Below are positions 1 to 8,778 of a stretch of DNA of 64,000 nucleotides, piece after piece (the first letter of the stretch is position 1; each line of letters begins with the position of its first letter). Position numbers and translations under genes: made by a program. This stretch comes from Flavobacteriaceae bacterium PS02336. GTDB lineage: Bacteria > Bacteroidota > Bacteroidia > Flavobacteriales > Flavobacteriaceae. The notes under the pieces were generated by a model, which was not told the origin of the DNA, searched no databases, and saw only the letters and a list, made by a program, of their open reading frames with translations. Location of the stretch: assembly GCA_029960065.1 (NCBI GenBank), contig JASCOF010000004.1, positions 372,001-436,000 on the forward strand, read 5' to 3'.

Positions 1-756
1 CGTCAAGATTTTGCTTATTTGACAGAAGACAGAAAATCACAGCCTATTCCTAAAAGTGTTAATGTTATTGCTCCCGAAAATATTTTTATCGAGGAAGGCG
101 CAAAATTAGAATTCGTTACCTTAAACGCTTCTAATGGGCCTATATACATAGGGAAAAATACAGAGATTATGGAAGGAACTGCAATTCGCGGGCCTTTTGC
201 TTTATGCGAAAATGCAATGGTAAAAATGTCTGCTAAGGTTTATGGTGCAACAACTGTTGGGCCTGGATCTAGAATAGGCGGAGAGGTTAAAAACTCAGTT
301 CTTTTTGCTAATTCGAATAAAGGGCATGAAGGATTTTTAGGTGATTCGGTTTTAGGTGAATGGTGTAATATTGGAGCAGATTCTAATAATTCGAATCTAA
401 AAAACAATTACGAAGAAGTAAAATTGTGGAGCTATGAAACAGAAGGTTTTGCAAAAACAGGACTTCAGTTCTGCGGCTTAATGATGGGAGATCATAGTAA
501 GTGCGGAATCAACACAATGTTCAATACAGGAACTGTTGTTGGAGTTAGTGCCAATATTTTTGGCTCTGGATTTCCAAGAAATTTTGTTCCGAGTTTTTCT
601 TGGGGCGGTGCCGCAGGATTTACGACTTATGTAACGAAAAAAGCTTTTGAAACAGCAAGACTGGTGATGAGTCGAAGAAATATTGAATTTGATGCAATCG
701 AAGAAGCGATTATGGAGCACATTTTTGAAGAAACTAAAAAATGGAGAAAAGACTAA
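1..756 (+). CDS. GlmU-family sugar-phosphate nucleotidyltransferase, C-terminal part (5' end outside window)
   Basis: The frame is open from base 1 (codons R-Q-D-F-A-Y precede the first possible start), so the gene begins before the window. What is visible is the C-terminal half: repeated hexapeptide-like turns of a left-handed beta-helix (for example IYIGKNTEI, VGPGSRIGG, LGEWCNIGADSNNSN, MMGDHSKCGINTMFNTG) followed by a short helical tail. This matches the Bacteroidota GlmU-like family of about 390 residues, whose missing N-terminal half would be the nucleotidyltransferase domain. The substrate cannot be read from this fragment; UDP-GlcNAc or NDP-sugar synthesis in the cytoplasm is the family expectation. 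A hairpin terminator follows 40 bases after the stop. Confidence 0.8.
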   Translation, partial: RQDFAYLTEDRKSQPIPKSVNVIAPENIFIEEGAKLEFVTLNASNGPIYIGKNTEIMEGTAIRGPFALCENAMVKMSAKVYGATTVGPGSRIGGEVKNSVLFANSNKGHEGFLGDSVLGEWCNIGADSNNSNLKNNYEEVKLWSYETEGFAKTGLQFCGLMMGDHSKCGINTMFNTGTVVGVSANIFGSGFPRNFVPSFSWGGAAGFTTYVTKKAFETARLVMSRRNIEFDAIEEAIMEHIFEETKKWRKD

Positions 757-795
757 TTAGATAATTAGTTAATTTGAAAATTAGATAATTATAGC

Positions 796-830
796 AAACC
801 CGACAGGTTTTTTAAACCTATCGGGTTTTG
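796..830 (+). terminator. Rho-independent terminator after the GlmU-family gene
   Basis: Arms AAACCCGACAGGTTT and AAACCTATCGGGTTT with a short loop, followed by TTGTTGTTTT. One G-T type mismatch lies in the stem. It sits between the end of the GlmU-like gene and the convergent PepSY-like gene and could serve both. Confidence 0.75.
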
Positions 831-896
831 TTGTTTTAATGTTTTGAGAATTTTCTAATTGACACATTTTCTCATCGACACATTTTCTAATTTTAC

Positions 897-1340
897 TTAT
901 TTATCAATCTTAATAAAATCTTCTTTTAAGTTGAATTTTAGTTCTAAACCATTGGTTAGTTTTGTTTCGTAACCAGAAGTTCCAATTTCTATTTTGGTTA
1001 CTTTTTCTTTAGGAAAATTTGTTTTTATGTAAGACGCAATTTTTTTCGGGATAATAGATTTTGGAATTTTATCATTACCGCCATCCACTTCTTTCCAATT
1101 TCCTTTCTTGTCAAATTCTATTTCAAGCTTATTGTCAAATTTTACTTTGTATTCTGTAGAAAGGATTTCTTTGTCTTGCAATATATAACTTGGTTTTTTT
1201 GATCCAAAATGGGTTTTCAAAAAAGTTTGGGCATTTGCAGGTAAAGCTTCTTTTTTAATTACAGTTTTTTGAGCATTTGCTGCAAATCCAAAGATTAATC
1301 CTGCAAGTAAGCAAACGGTCAGTTTTAATTTCGTTCTCAT
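897..1340 (-). CDS. Secreted PepSY-like (DUF2874) domain protein
   Basis: 147 residues with a signal peptide (MRTKLKLTVCLLAGLIFGFAANAQ) and predicted cleavage after A-N-A-Q, so the product is periplasmic or surface-exposed. The mature part has two similar units (about residues 35-85 and 90-145), each with a short helix followed by strands containing Y-x-x-K/T-F/L-x-N-x-L-E-x-x-F. That is the layout of the PepSY-like putative beta-lactamase-inhibitor-like family common in Bacteroidota. It is a lone gene, convergent with the upstream GlmU-like gene. No enzyme motif is visible. Family assignment is good; function is unknown. Confidence 0.75.
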   Translation of the reverse strand: MRTKLKLTVCLLAGLIFGFAANAQKTVIKKEALPANAQTFLKTHFGSKKPSYILQDKEILSTEYKVKFDNKLEIEFDKKGNWKEVDGGNDKIPKSIIPKKIASYIKTNFPKEKVTKIEIGTSGYETKLTNGLELKFNLKEDFIKIDK

Positions 1341-1488
1341 GTTTTACTGATTTTAAAGTTATAGTACAAGTTAAGGTTAAAATTTTGAAATATTAAAAAA
1401 CCATTTGAGTTTCGTTCCTTGCGATTAGGGCATTTTTAGTCAGTAGATTATCTAATTGGCACATTTCCAAAATTATCTAATTATCAAA

Positions 1489-1519
1489 TTGGCACATTAT
1501 CTAATTAAATCTATCTTTG
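1489..1519 (+). promoter_or_regulatory. Bacteroidota-type promoter for the ABC-F gene
   Basis: TTG at 1489-1491 and TATCTTTG at 1512-1519 with 20 bases between, matching the TTG-N17-23-TAnnTTTG pattern of Flavobacterium. The -33 box lies in a local repeat (ctaattggcacatt). The start codon is 65 bases downstream. Confidence 0.65.
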
Positions 1520-1583
1520 CAGCACGAAAAAAATGGGTAGTCGGAGAAACGATTAACCGATTAAACAAAATTCACAAAAACAA

Positions 1584-3218
1584 ATGATTACAGTTAACGA
1601 TATTTCGGTTCAGTTTGGTGGAACTACACTTTTTAGCGATGTTTCTTTTGCTATCAATGAAAATGATAAAATTGCCCTAATGGGGAAAAATGGTGCGGGA
1701 AAATCTACCCTTTTAAAAATAATTGCTGGTGTAAACAAACCTTCAACTGGAAGTATTTCTGCTCCAAGAGAAGCTGTGATTGCATACTTGCCACAGCATT
1801 TGCTTACCGAAGATGGTGCAACTGTTATGGAAGAAGCTTCTAAAGCTTTTAGTGAGATTTTTAAAATGAAATCTGAAATAGACGAAATCAATGAACAATT
1901 GACGGTTCGTACTGATTATGAAAGTGATGAATACATGAAATTAATCGAAAGAGTTTCGGACTTAAGCGAGAAATTTTATGCTATTGAAGAAGTGAATTAT
2001 GAAGCTGAAGTTGAAAAAATATTAGTCGGTTTAGGTTTTGAACGTGAAGATTTTAAACGTCAGACTTCTGAATTTTCTGGAGGATGGAGAATGCGTATCG
2101 AATTGGCTAAAATTCTTTTAAGAAAGCCAGATTTGATTTTGCTGGATGAGCCGACAAACCACATGGATATCGAAAGTATTCAATGGTTAGAAGATTTCTT
2201 ATTGAATCAAGCTAAAGCGGTTGTAGTAATTTCGCACGATAGAGCGTTTGTAGATAATATTACAAATCGTACTATTGAGGTTACAATGGGAAGGATTTAC
2301 GATTATAAAGCAAAATACACCCATTATTTAGAATTAAGAAAAGACCGCCGTATTCATCAGCAGAAAGCGTATGATGAGCAGCAGAAAATGATTGCTGAGA
2401 ATCGTGCTTTTATTGATCGTTTTAAAGGAACATTTTCTAAAACAGATGCGGTGCAATCTCGTGTGAAAATGCTGGAGAAATTGGAAATCGTTCAGGTTGA
2501 TGAAGTGGATACTTCTGCATTACGTTTGAAATTCCCTCCTGCAGCACGTTCTGGGCAATATCCTGTTATTGTAAAGGAAATGTCTAAAGCTTATGGAGAT
2601 CATGTTGTTTTTAAAGACGCTAATATAGTTATTGAACGTGGTCAGAAAGTTGCATTTGTCGGGAAGAATGGAGAAGGAAAATCGACTATGATTAAAGCAA
2701 TCATGAAAGAGATTGGTGTTGATTCAGGAAGCGTAGAAATTGGTCATAATGCACAAATCGGATACTTTGCTCAAAATCAAGCGGCTTTGTTAGATGAAAA
2801 CGCGACTATTTTTGAAACAATCGACGGAATTGCAGTTGGAGATATTAGAACGCAGATTAAAAATATTTTAGGAGCTTTCATGTTTCAAGGAGATGATATT
2901 ACCAAAAAAGTAAAAGTACTTTCAGGAGGAGAAAAGACTCGTTTGGCAATGATTAAATTGTTATTAGAACCAGTTAACTTATTGATTCTGGATGAGCCAT
3001 CAAATCACTTGGATATGAAAACTAAAGACATTATTAAAGATGCTTTAAGGGATTTTGATGGAACTTTAATCTTAGTTTCTCACGACCGTGATTTCCTTGA
3101 CGGATTAGCAACTAAAGTTTTTGAATTTGGAAACAAAAGAGTAAAAGAACATTTTGAAGATGTTGCTGGATTCCTTGCTCACAAGAAAATGGATTCTATG
3201 CGAGAAATCGAAAAATAA
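1584..3218 (+). CDS. ABC-F family ATPase (ribosome-associated type)
   Basis: 544 residues with two tandem ABC ATPase domains and no membrane segments. Domain 1: Walker A GKNGAGKS at residues 34-41, signature FSGGW near 165, Walker B LILLDEPTNHMD near 184. A charged helical linker with K/R/Q-rich stretches (about 240-315) follows. Domain 2: Walker A GKNGEGKST near 360, signature LSGGEKTR, Walker B LILDEPSNHLD. This is the ABC-F plan (YbiT/EttA/Uup group), whose members act on the ribosomal E site in translation rather than in transport. Length and the lack of a long C-terminal coiled coil favour a YbiT-like member over Uup. Single gene with its own promoter and terminator. Confidence 0.9.
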   Translation: MITVNDISVQFGGTTLFSDVSFAINENDKIALMGKNGAGKSTLLKIIAGVNKPSTGSISAPREAVIAYLPQHLLTEDGATVMEEASKAFSEIFKMKSEIDEINEQLTVRTDYESDEYMKLIERVSDLSEKFYAIEEVNYEAEVEKILVGLGFEREDFKRQTSEFSGGWRMRIELAKILLRKPDLILLDEPTNHMDIESIQWLEDFLLNQAKAVVVISHDRAFVDNITNRTIEVTMGRIYDYKAKYTHYLELRKDRRIHQQKAYDEQQKMIAENRAFIDRFKGTFSKTDAVQSRVKMLEKLEIVQVDEVDTSALRLKFPPAARSGQYPVIVKEMSKAYGDHVVFKDANIVIERGQKVAFVGKNGEGKSTMIKAIMKEIGVDSGSVEIGHNAQIGYFAQNQAALLDENATIFETIDGIAVGDIRTQIKNILGAFMFQGDDITKKVKVLSGGEKTRLAMIKLLLEPVNLLILDEPSNHLDMKTKDIIKDALRDFDGTLILVSHDRDFLDGLATKVFEFGNKRVKEHFEDVAGFLAHKKMDSMREIEK

Positions 3219-3238
3219 TTTCCAATTAATTATAGGTT

Positions 3239-3270
3239 TTAAAGCACAAGTTAATTCTTGTGCTTTTTTT
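3239..3270 (+). terminator. Terminator after the ABC-F gene
   Basis: AAAGCACAAG / CTTGTGCTTT stem with TTAATT loop, followed by a run of T. Confidence 0.85.
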
Positions 3271-3363
3271 GTTTTATAACACTATTTTAATGCAATTTTT
3301 TTTACAACAAATATATTTTTTTCCTACTTTAGTATTCCCAATTCGTATTGACTATAATAGTTA

Positions 3364-3384
3364 ACTTTTTGATATTCAAAAAGT
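3364..3384. repeat. Perfect 21-bp palindrome upstream of the porin/anion-transporter pair
   Basis: ACTTTTTGA-TAT-TCAAAAAGT, 9-base perfect arms with a 3-base centre, about 55 bases before the porin start. No T-run follows, so it does not look like a terminator. It is placed like an operator for the porin-DASS unit. See findings. Confidence 0.5.
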
Positions 3385-3440
3385 ATAATGCTGATTTTAA
3401 TTCAGTTAAGTAAAAATAACATTTTATCTATTTGAAGTCT

Positions 3441-4607
3441 ATGAGCAAAATTCTACTAGTTCCAATTGTTTTTTTCTTTTTTATAACTCCCATCTGTCTG
3501 CATGCTCAAGGTGATGTAAATGAAGGTGAGAAATCTGAAAAAACTGAAAAAACAGAAACAGAGATAAAGTATCCACAATACCAGTTGAAAGGTCTTTTAC
3601 AGGCAAGATATTTGGAAAGTTTTGGAGATAATGTAGATGTTTTGGGTGTTCATCACTCAACTGGAGATGTTACCCAGCAATCTTTTGATATAAAAAGAAT
3701 GCGTGTGGGGTTGAATACAAAATTAAGCGAAGCTACAGAAGTTGTAATCTTGGTCAATTTAGCCGATTTTAAATCGGATACAAAAGGCAAAGTTCTAGAA
3801 AATGCCTACGGAAAATATACTTTTAGTAAATACATTGCTTTAACAGGAGGGCAATTTCGACCAGCCTTTGGTATTGAGGAGCTTGTTCCTGTAGATATTA
3901 TAAAATCTTTCGATTTCTCCAATCAATATTACGAATTTGGAAAAAACGGCTGGACGAGTTTTCAAATTGGAGCTTCGGCAACAGGAGCTTTTGATATTGG
4001 AAAAATTCCAGTGAATTATGCTCTTTCTGTTTTAAATGGAAATGGTAAAAACGTAGAGATGGATAAAGATAATGGGAAACAATATTCTACAAGATGGGTT
4101 TTTGAATTATCAAAAGAGTATAAAATAAATTTGGGACTAAATGGCGGTTTCGGAAAAGTATTTAAGGAAGATGTTTTTGCTGTTGGGGCCGATATTACAA
4201 GTGATTTTAAACTAACTGACCGATTTACTTTTGATCTTCAAATTGAATATAAACAGGGCACAAATCATAATCTATATTTTTCATTACCTGTTGAAAACAG
4301 AGTAGGAGATGTTGCTGATTATCAAATGCGAGGGGTTTATTTTCTGCCTAATTTAAGATATGTCGTAAATTATAAAAAACTAACCGCGTTAGAATTGTCC
4401 TGCCGCTACGAAACTTTTGATCCCAATTATAAAATCGATTCAAATGTACGGCAGACTTTTACGCCAATGGTAAGTTTAGAATTTGGAAAAGCTTATACAG
4501 GTCGAATCGAGATGGGATTTGAAATTGATCGATTCGATAGAAATATTCCTAATTCGTCAACCTACAACGACGATTTATTTTTAATTCAATTACAGCTCCG
4601 ACTTTAA
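3441..4607 (+). CDS. Outer-membrane porin of the phosphate-selective porin (OprP/OprO-like) family
   Basis: 388 residues from the ATG at 3441. An upstream in-frame TTG at 3432 would add three residues but the ATG gives a cleaner signal peptide (about 1-23, ending H-A-Q). After a Lys/Glu-rich spacer, the rest is alternating hydrophobic/polar beta strands with typical family phrases (LKGLLQARYLESF, SFDIKRMRVGL, GGQFRPAFGIEEL) and an aromatic-rich C-terminus ending in L-R-L. This supports a 16-strand-type OM barrel. The porin gene ends 19 bases before the DASS transporter and is very probably co-transcribed with it, suggesting that the barrel brings the same organic or inorganic anion into the periplasm. 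The true substrate is not evident. Confidence 0.8.
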   Translation: MSKILLVPIVFFFFITPICLHAQGDVNEGEKSEKTEKTETEIKYPQYQLKGLLQARYLESFGDNVDVLGVHHSTGDVTQQSFDIKRMRVGLNTKLSEATEVVILVNLADFKSDTKGKVLENAYGKYTFSKYIALTGGQFRPAFGIEELVPVDIIKSFDFSNQYYEFGKNGWTSFQIGASATGAFDIGKIPVNYALSVLNGNGKNVEMDKDNGKQYSTRWVFELSKEYKINLGLNGGFGKVFKEDVFAVGADITSDFKLTDRFTFDLQIEYKQGTNHNLYFSLPVENRVGDVADYQMRGVYFLPNLRYVVNYKKLTALELSCRYETFDPNYKIDSNVRQTFTPMVSLEFGKAYTGRIEMGFEIDRFDRNIPNSSTYNDDLFLIQLQLRL

Positions 4608-4626
4608 TTCACTTAAATCTTGTTTT

Positions 4627-6057
4627 ATGAAAGAAGTAAAAATTCCGCAGACTCTAATAACGTTGGCAATTGGATTGGCAATTTGGTTTATTCCTGCGCC
4701 AAATGGTGTTGTAATTGAAGCTTGGCATCTGTTCGCCATTTTTGTGGCTACAATTTTAGGTATTATCCTGAAGGCAGCGCCAATGGGAACGATGTGTATG
4801 ATAGCAATTGCTTTAACGGCTTTTACGCAGGTTTTGGCTCCTGGAGATGCTGGTAAGTCGATTACATTAGCTTTAAAAGGATTTGGAGATAAAGTAATCT
4901 GGCTGATTGGTATTTCGTTCTTTATAGCTAGAGGGTTTATAAAAACAGGTTTAGGAAACAGAATAGCTTTTTTATTTATTAGAATATTTGGAAAAAGTTC
5001 TTTAGGATTAGCTTATGGTTTAGGATTGGCAGATTTGGTTTTAGCACCGGCTGTTCCGAGTAATACAGCAAGAGGAGGAGGAATTATTTATCCCATTATG
5101 AAGTCGATGTCAATGAGTTTTGGCTCTTTACCAGATCATCCCGAAACGCATCGGAAATTAGGAGCATATTTGACTTTAAACAGTTATAATATGAATTTGA
5201 TAGCTTCGTCTATGTTTTTAACAGGAACGGCGAGTAATCCAATGTGTCAAAAATTTGCGCTTAATTTAGGTATCAAGATTACTTGGATGTCTTGGGCTGC
5301 TGCTGCAATTGTTCCGGGATTATGTGCCTTTTTTGTGATTCCATTTTTGTTGTATAAAATTTATCCGCCAGAATTAAAGAAAACAGGAGATGCTCCGCAG
5401 ATTGCAGCTCAGAAATTGAAAGAAATGGGCGCAATTACAAGAAACGAATGGATGATGCTTTTGACATTTTTTATTCTATTGTTTCTTTGGATGACAGGCG
5501 ATTTATTTTCTATAGATGCCACAACAACTGCCTTTATAGGTTTGGTGATTTTGCTTTTAACTTCCGTTTTAACTTGGGATGATGTTAAAGCCGAAAAAGG
5601 AGCTTGGGATACTATTGTGTGGTTTTCTGTTTTGGTAATGATGGCGAGTTCGCTCAACGAATTAGGTTTTATAGCTTGGTTTAGTGATTTGGTAAAAGCA
5701 GAAATTGGCGGATTAAGCTGGCAGATGGCTTTTCCGATAATTGTTCTGGTTTATTTCTTTAGCCATTATCTCTTTGCAAGCGCAACTGCGCACGTAGCGG
5801 CTATGTATGCAGCGTTGCTTGGGGTGGGAGTTTCACTTGGAATTCCAGGATTATTATTGGCTTTTATGTTAGGATTTATAGGTTCTCTGTATGGAACTTT
5901 AACGCATTATGGTCATGGTCCGGCACCCGTTTTCTTTGGGAGCGGCTATGTCGATTTAAAGAGCTGGTGGGTCAAAGGATTGGTTACCGGTTTAACTATG
6001 CTTCTTATTTATATGGTAATTGGAGGATTGTGGCTCCGAATTATTGGATACTTTTAG
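4627..6057 (+). CDS. DASS-family sodium/anion symporter (dicarboxylate, tricarboxylate or sulfate type)
   Basis: 476 residues, almost wholly hydrophobic with about 11-13 membrane segments. It carries the two inverted half-site signatures of the divalent anion:Na+ symporter family: the first near VPSNTARGGG and the second near FASATAHVAAMYAAL. The mid-protein SNPMCQKF and the late LTHYGHGPAPVFFGSGYV resemble the 2-oxoglutarate/malate translocator (SoDiT1, YflS, CitT) subgroup. It likely imports a di- or tricarboxylate across the inner membrane. It lies downstream of an OM porin in a two-gene unit. Its stop overlaps by 4 bases the end of the convergent acetyltransferase-like gene. Confidence 0.85.
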   Translation: MKEVKIPQTLITLAIGLAIWFIPAPNGVVIEAWHLFAIFVATILGIILKAAPMGTMCMIAIALTAFTQVLAPGDAGKSITLALKGFGDKVIWLIGISFFIARGFIKTGLGNRIAFLFIRIFGKSSLGLAYGLGLADLVLAPAVPSNTARGGGIIYPIMKSMSMSFGSLPDHPETHRKLGAYLTLNSYNMNLIASSMFLTGTASNPMCQKFALNLGIKITWMSWAAAAIVPGLCAFFVIPFLLYKIYPPELKKTGDAPQIAAQKLKEMGAITRNEWMMLLTFFILLFLWMTGDLFSIDATTTAFIGLVILLLTSVLTWDDVKAEKGAWDTIVWFSVLVMMASSLNELGFIAWFSDLVKAEIGGLSWQMAFPIIVLVYFFSHYLFASATAHVAAMYAALLGVGVSLGIPGLLLAFMLGFIGSLYGTLTHYGHGPAPVFFGSGYVDLKSWWVKGLVTGLTMLLIYMVIGGLWLRIIGYF

Positions 6058-6356
6058 ATTCTAATTCCTGGAGGAAGAAGCTCTTTGTATCTTGGGTTCT
6101 TTTTGAAAAAAGAAACAATCTTTGGGTGAATTGGAACTACTCTGTAGTTTTTCTCAGAACTTAATTCCAAAACATTTTTCAATAAAGCATTTATAGCTTC
6201 TTCGTTTTGATAAGAATCTGGAGTGTTGATTTTAGTTAAGAAGATTTTTTTTTCTTGAAATGAGTACTCAACTGCCAGCATTCCCTCAGGTACGACAGTT
6301 TCAAATTGGCGTGCAAAAGTGTTGTCTTTTATTTCCATAGTTACAAATGTTTCCAT
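6054..6356 (-). CDS. Small GNAT-like (YjdJ-type) N-acetyltransferase, atypical CoA loop
   Basis: 100 residues (94 if the second ATG at 6338 is used). The C-terminal stretch, with VVPIHPKIVSFFKKNPRYKELL, matches the end of the small YidJ/YjdJ acetyltransferase family, where P-x-C/H-P-x-V-x-x-F-x-x-x-P-x-Y is characteristic. The canonical acetyl-CoA loop (R/Q-x-x-G-x-G/A) is reduced here to Q-N-E-E-A, so catalytic activity is doubtful. A TACCTTTG box on the minus strand at 6461-6468 could be its -7 element. Convergent with, and touching, the DASS gene. Confidence 0.6.
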   Translation of the reverse strand: METFVTMEIKDNTFARQFETVVPEGMLAVEYSFQEKKIFLTKINTPDSYQNEEAINALLKNVLELSSEKNYRVVPIHPKIVSFFKKNPRYKELLPPGIRI

Positions 6357-6648
6357 AGTAATTTCTTGTTTAGGTTATATGTAAATAGTGAATTTGGGAT
6401 CCGAAATAGTAATGAAAGAAAATTCTTTATAAGATTTTAAAGACAGAATTATTTCGAATACAAAGGTAATCATTTGATTTTCAATATTAAATTATTTTTT
6501 AAAGATGTAATCCTTAAGATATGGTTTTGTACTTTGCTTTTTTTTAGATTTAATGATAATTAGGCTTAAAATTTGATTGTCATGCTATTAAAAAAAGTAA
6601 CTTTATTTTTTAAAATAAATGTCTTAATGGTAATTTCATTTTAATGTT

Positions 6649-7305
6649 ATGAGTAGAATTCCAGTTTATTTTATGCCTGGTCTGGCAGCTAGTTCATCTA
6701 TTTTTGAAAGAATAAAATTGGATGAAAATATTTTCGAAATGTTTCTTTTAGAATGGGAAATTCCTAACCCTAAAGAATTACTGACAGATTATGCGCTTAG
6801 AATCAGTAAAAATATAAAACATGAAAACCCAGTGTTAATCGGAGTTTCTTTTGGTGGAATTCTGGTTCAGGAGATTGCAAAACATATTAATGTCAGAAAA
6901 GTCATTATTATATCGAGTGTAAGAAGTAATGTTGAATTTCCTAGAAGAATGAAAATAGGGAAGAAGACAAAAGTTTACAAGCTAATTCCGATGCAGTTAA
7001 TTCTCAATATTGAAAAATTAGCCAAGTTTTCGTTTGGAGAAAAAGTAAATAAAAGAATTAAACTATACGAGAAGTTTTTAGCTGTTCGTGATTTAGGTTA
7101 TCTGCAATGGGCTGTAGAAAGCGTAATTCGATGGGATCGAGATCAAATTGACGAAAATGTAGTGCATATTCACGGAGATAAAGACGATGTTTTTCCAATT
7201 AAATATATTGATAAATGCATATTAGTAAAAGGCGGAACACATATTATGATTCTTAATAAGTATAAATGGCTGAATGAGAATTTGCCTTCAATTATACTTG
7301 ATTAA
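6649..7305 (+). CDS. Alpha/beta hydrolase
   Basis: 218 residues, no signal peptide. A complete catalytic triad can be placed: nucleophile Ser67 in the elbow G-V-S-F-G-G, acid Asp179 in H-G-D-K-D-D-V-F-P, and His198 in G-G-T-H-I-M-I. An oxyanion-hole region, FMPGLAAS, lies near the N-terminus. The lid region (about 95-150) is Lys-rich and helical. The substrate is unknown; a small esterase or thioesterase is possible. Stands alone in an AT-rich neighbourhood. Confidence 0.75.
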   Translation: MSRIPVYFMPGLAASSSIFERIKLDENIFEMFLLEWEIPNPKELLTDYALRISKNIKHENPVLIGVSFGGILVQEIAKHINVRKVIIISSVRSNVEFPRRMKIGKKTKVYKLIPMQLILNIEKLAKFSFGEKVNKRIKLYEKFLAVRDLGYLQWAVESVIRWDRDQIDENVVHIHGDKDDVFPIKYIDKCILVKGGTHIMILNKYKWLNENLPSIILD

Positions 7306-7354
7306 ATTTCAATTTTAAAAACTCCAAATTCCAATTCTTTGAGGATTTTAGCGC

Positions 7355-7404
7355 AATCTTGTCATTTCGACGAAGGAGAAATCTTCGCAAGTAGCTCGAC
7401 AAAG
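7355..7404. repeat. Interspersed REP-like element, single arm (family 1)
   Basis: Contains the shared core TTTCGACGAAGGAGAAATC followed by TTCGCAAG and CTCGACAAAG. The same core recurs at 21098-21203, 44757-44861 and 47393-47534, in part at 7975-8083. This copy is one arm without its partner. Confidence 0.7.
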
Positions 7405-7418
7405 TAATTCACGTAAAT

Positions 7419-7925
7419 ATGAGAATCAGTATAATCGTTTTGGTATTAATTTTAGCTGGATGTAAATCTCCCAAAAAAGATTTTGAATTTACCTTTTTTA
7501 AATGGAACATTCATGAATCTTATTATTTGAGGTTCAATTCGTCTGATACGTTCTATTGTGTAGATAATTATGGATTTAAAGAACAAACGTCTTTTGCAAT
7601 TTTAAATAAAGAAGAGAAAGAAAGAATTCAAAATATGTTGGATACTATAACTTTTCCTAAAAATGAAACTTATGAAAGTCAAGTTGATGACGGAGAAACT
7701 AATGCTTTTGTGTTGAAAAATGAAAATCAATTAAAAAAGCTTAAAATCCACGGACATAATGGGCCAATTTTATTTAGACTTTTTGGTAAATCATTAGATA
7801 ATATTAAGAATGGTCATGAATTTACCAAAACGAATAGAAAAATTGATTTAGAAGAAATTAATAAGATGGTTGTAATGAAAGTACCGCCGACATTTGTTAT
7901 TGATACTTTAGGATTAGAAAAATAA
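7419..7925 (+). CDS. Hypothetical lipoprotein
   Basis: 168 residues. The N-terminus MRISIIVLVLILAGC is a lipoprotein signal with lipobox L-A-G-C, so the mature protein is lipidated at Cys15. The rest is a soluble, mixed charged domain with F-F-K-W, a Gly/Asp turn (SQVDDGETNAF) and a C-terminal stretch PPTFVIDTLGLEK. I do not recognise a family; it resembles the many short Flavobacteriia lipoproteins of unknown role. The start lies just after a REP-like repeat, so the promoter may lie in or before it. Confidence 0.6.
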   Translation: MRISIIVLVLILAGCKSPKKDFEFTFFKWNIHESYYLRFNSSDTFYCVDNYGFKEQTSFAILNKEEKERIQNMLDTITFPKNETYESQVDDGETNAFVLKNENQLKKLKIHGHNGPILFRLFGKSLDNIKNGHEFTKTNRKIDLEEINKMVVMKVPPTFVIDTLGLEK

Positions 7926-7974
7926 ATTTTACTGGTTTTTTCTTTGTCAAAGACAGACACACAAAGAATTACTC

Positions 7975-8083
7975 GCAATCTTATCATTCTAAGAAACGAA
8001 GGATCGCGCTCGTAACTCTACAAAGATTAGCGATTCTCTGTATGGATTTTCTAGTGTGATCCTTCGTGCCTCAGGAGGACAAG
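7975..8083. repeat. Diverged REP-like element (family 1)
   Basis: Imperfect inverted arms: AACGAAGGATCGCGCTCGT near 7993 and GTGTGATCCTTCGTGCCTC near 8054, ending in GAGGACAAG. It fills most of the gap between the lipoprotein and the TPR gene and shares its ends with the copy at 44757-44861. Confidence 0.6.
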
Positions 8084-8140
8084 CTAAAGAAAGGCTTCAG
8101 TGAAAAATCTAAAATCTAAACTCAACAATCTAAAATAGAA

Positions 8141-8171
8141 AAATCCCAAACTCTTTTGGAATTTGGGATTT
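8141..8171 (-). terminator. Terminator for the minus-strand TPR gene
   Basis: AAATCCCAAA / TTTGGGATTT perfect 10-base arms with an 11-base loop. Its position just past the stop of the minus-strand gene fits termination. Confidence 0.7.
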
Positions 8172-8198
8172 TAAGTATTGAAAATTAATATGAAGAAT

Positions 8199-8714
8199 TT
8201 AGATTTTCTTCATTTGTTCTTTCATCATTGAGATTTGCTCTTTCAGCATTCCTTGTTTGTCTAATTTTTTAGCTTCATTTAATAAATTAGTAGCTTCCAA
8301 TTTTCTTCTGCGAGACATTGCAACTCCTGCAAGGTTTAATTTAGCTACAGCTAAATCCATATCCATTGATAGTCCAAGTTCGATTGCTTTTTTGAAATGT
8401 TTCTCAGCTTGGTTAATATTGGTCTGAGATAACATAATCCCTTGCAAATAATTTAGGTAGCCTTGTTGTTTTCTTACTAATGCTCCTTCTGGATTTTTAA
8501 TATATGACAGCCATTTTTTAGCACCTTCAAAATCTTGTTTTCTTAATTTAAGGAAAGCTAAAAGGATAAATTCGTTTTTAAAATAAAGAAAAATAGGAAT
8601 AGCAGTAAGTAAAATAAGAAATATACCATTTCCGATATTACTTTCTGTAAATTGCCAAACGCCCGCTACGACTAGAAGTCCGGCCAAAATAAGTTTAATA
8701 TTTTTGTGAAACAT
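8199..8714 (-). CDS. Membrane-anchored TPR-repeat protein
   Basis: 171 residues. Two hydrophobic segments (about 7-20 and 30-55) anchor the protein in the inner membrane. The rest is helical, with tetratricopeptide-like units: KWLSYIKNPEGALVRKQQGYLNYLQG, then INQAEKHFKKAIELGLSMDMDLAVAKLNLAGVAMSRRRKLEATNLLNEAKKLD in pieces. It probably scaffolds a protein interaction; the partner is unknown. Diverges from rpmH, with 169 bases between. Confidence 0.65.
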   Translation of the reverse strand: MFHKNIKLILAGLLVVAGVWQFTESNIGNGIFLILLTAIPIFLYFKNEFILLAFLKLRKQDFEGAKKWLSYIKNPEGALVRKQQGYLNYLQGIMLSQTNINQAEKHFKKAIELGLSMDMDLAVAKLNLAGVAMSRRRKLEATNLLNEAKKLDKQGMLKEQISMMKEQMKKI

Positions 8715-8778
8715 AATTAATGTAAATTTGTGATTGCAAAGATAGTAAAAGGAATTAAAAATATTTTTATAAAAGTAC

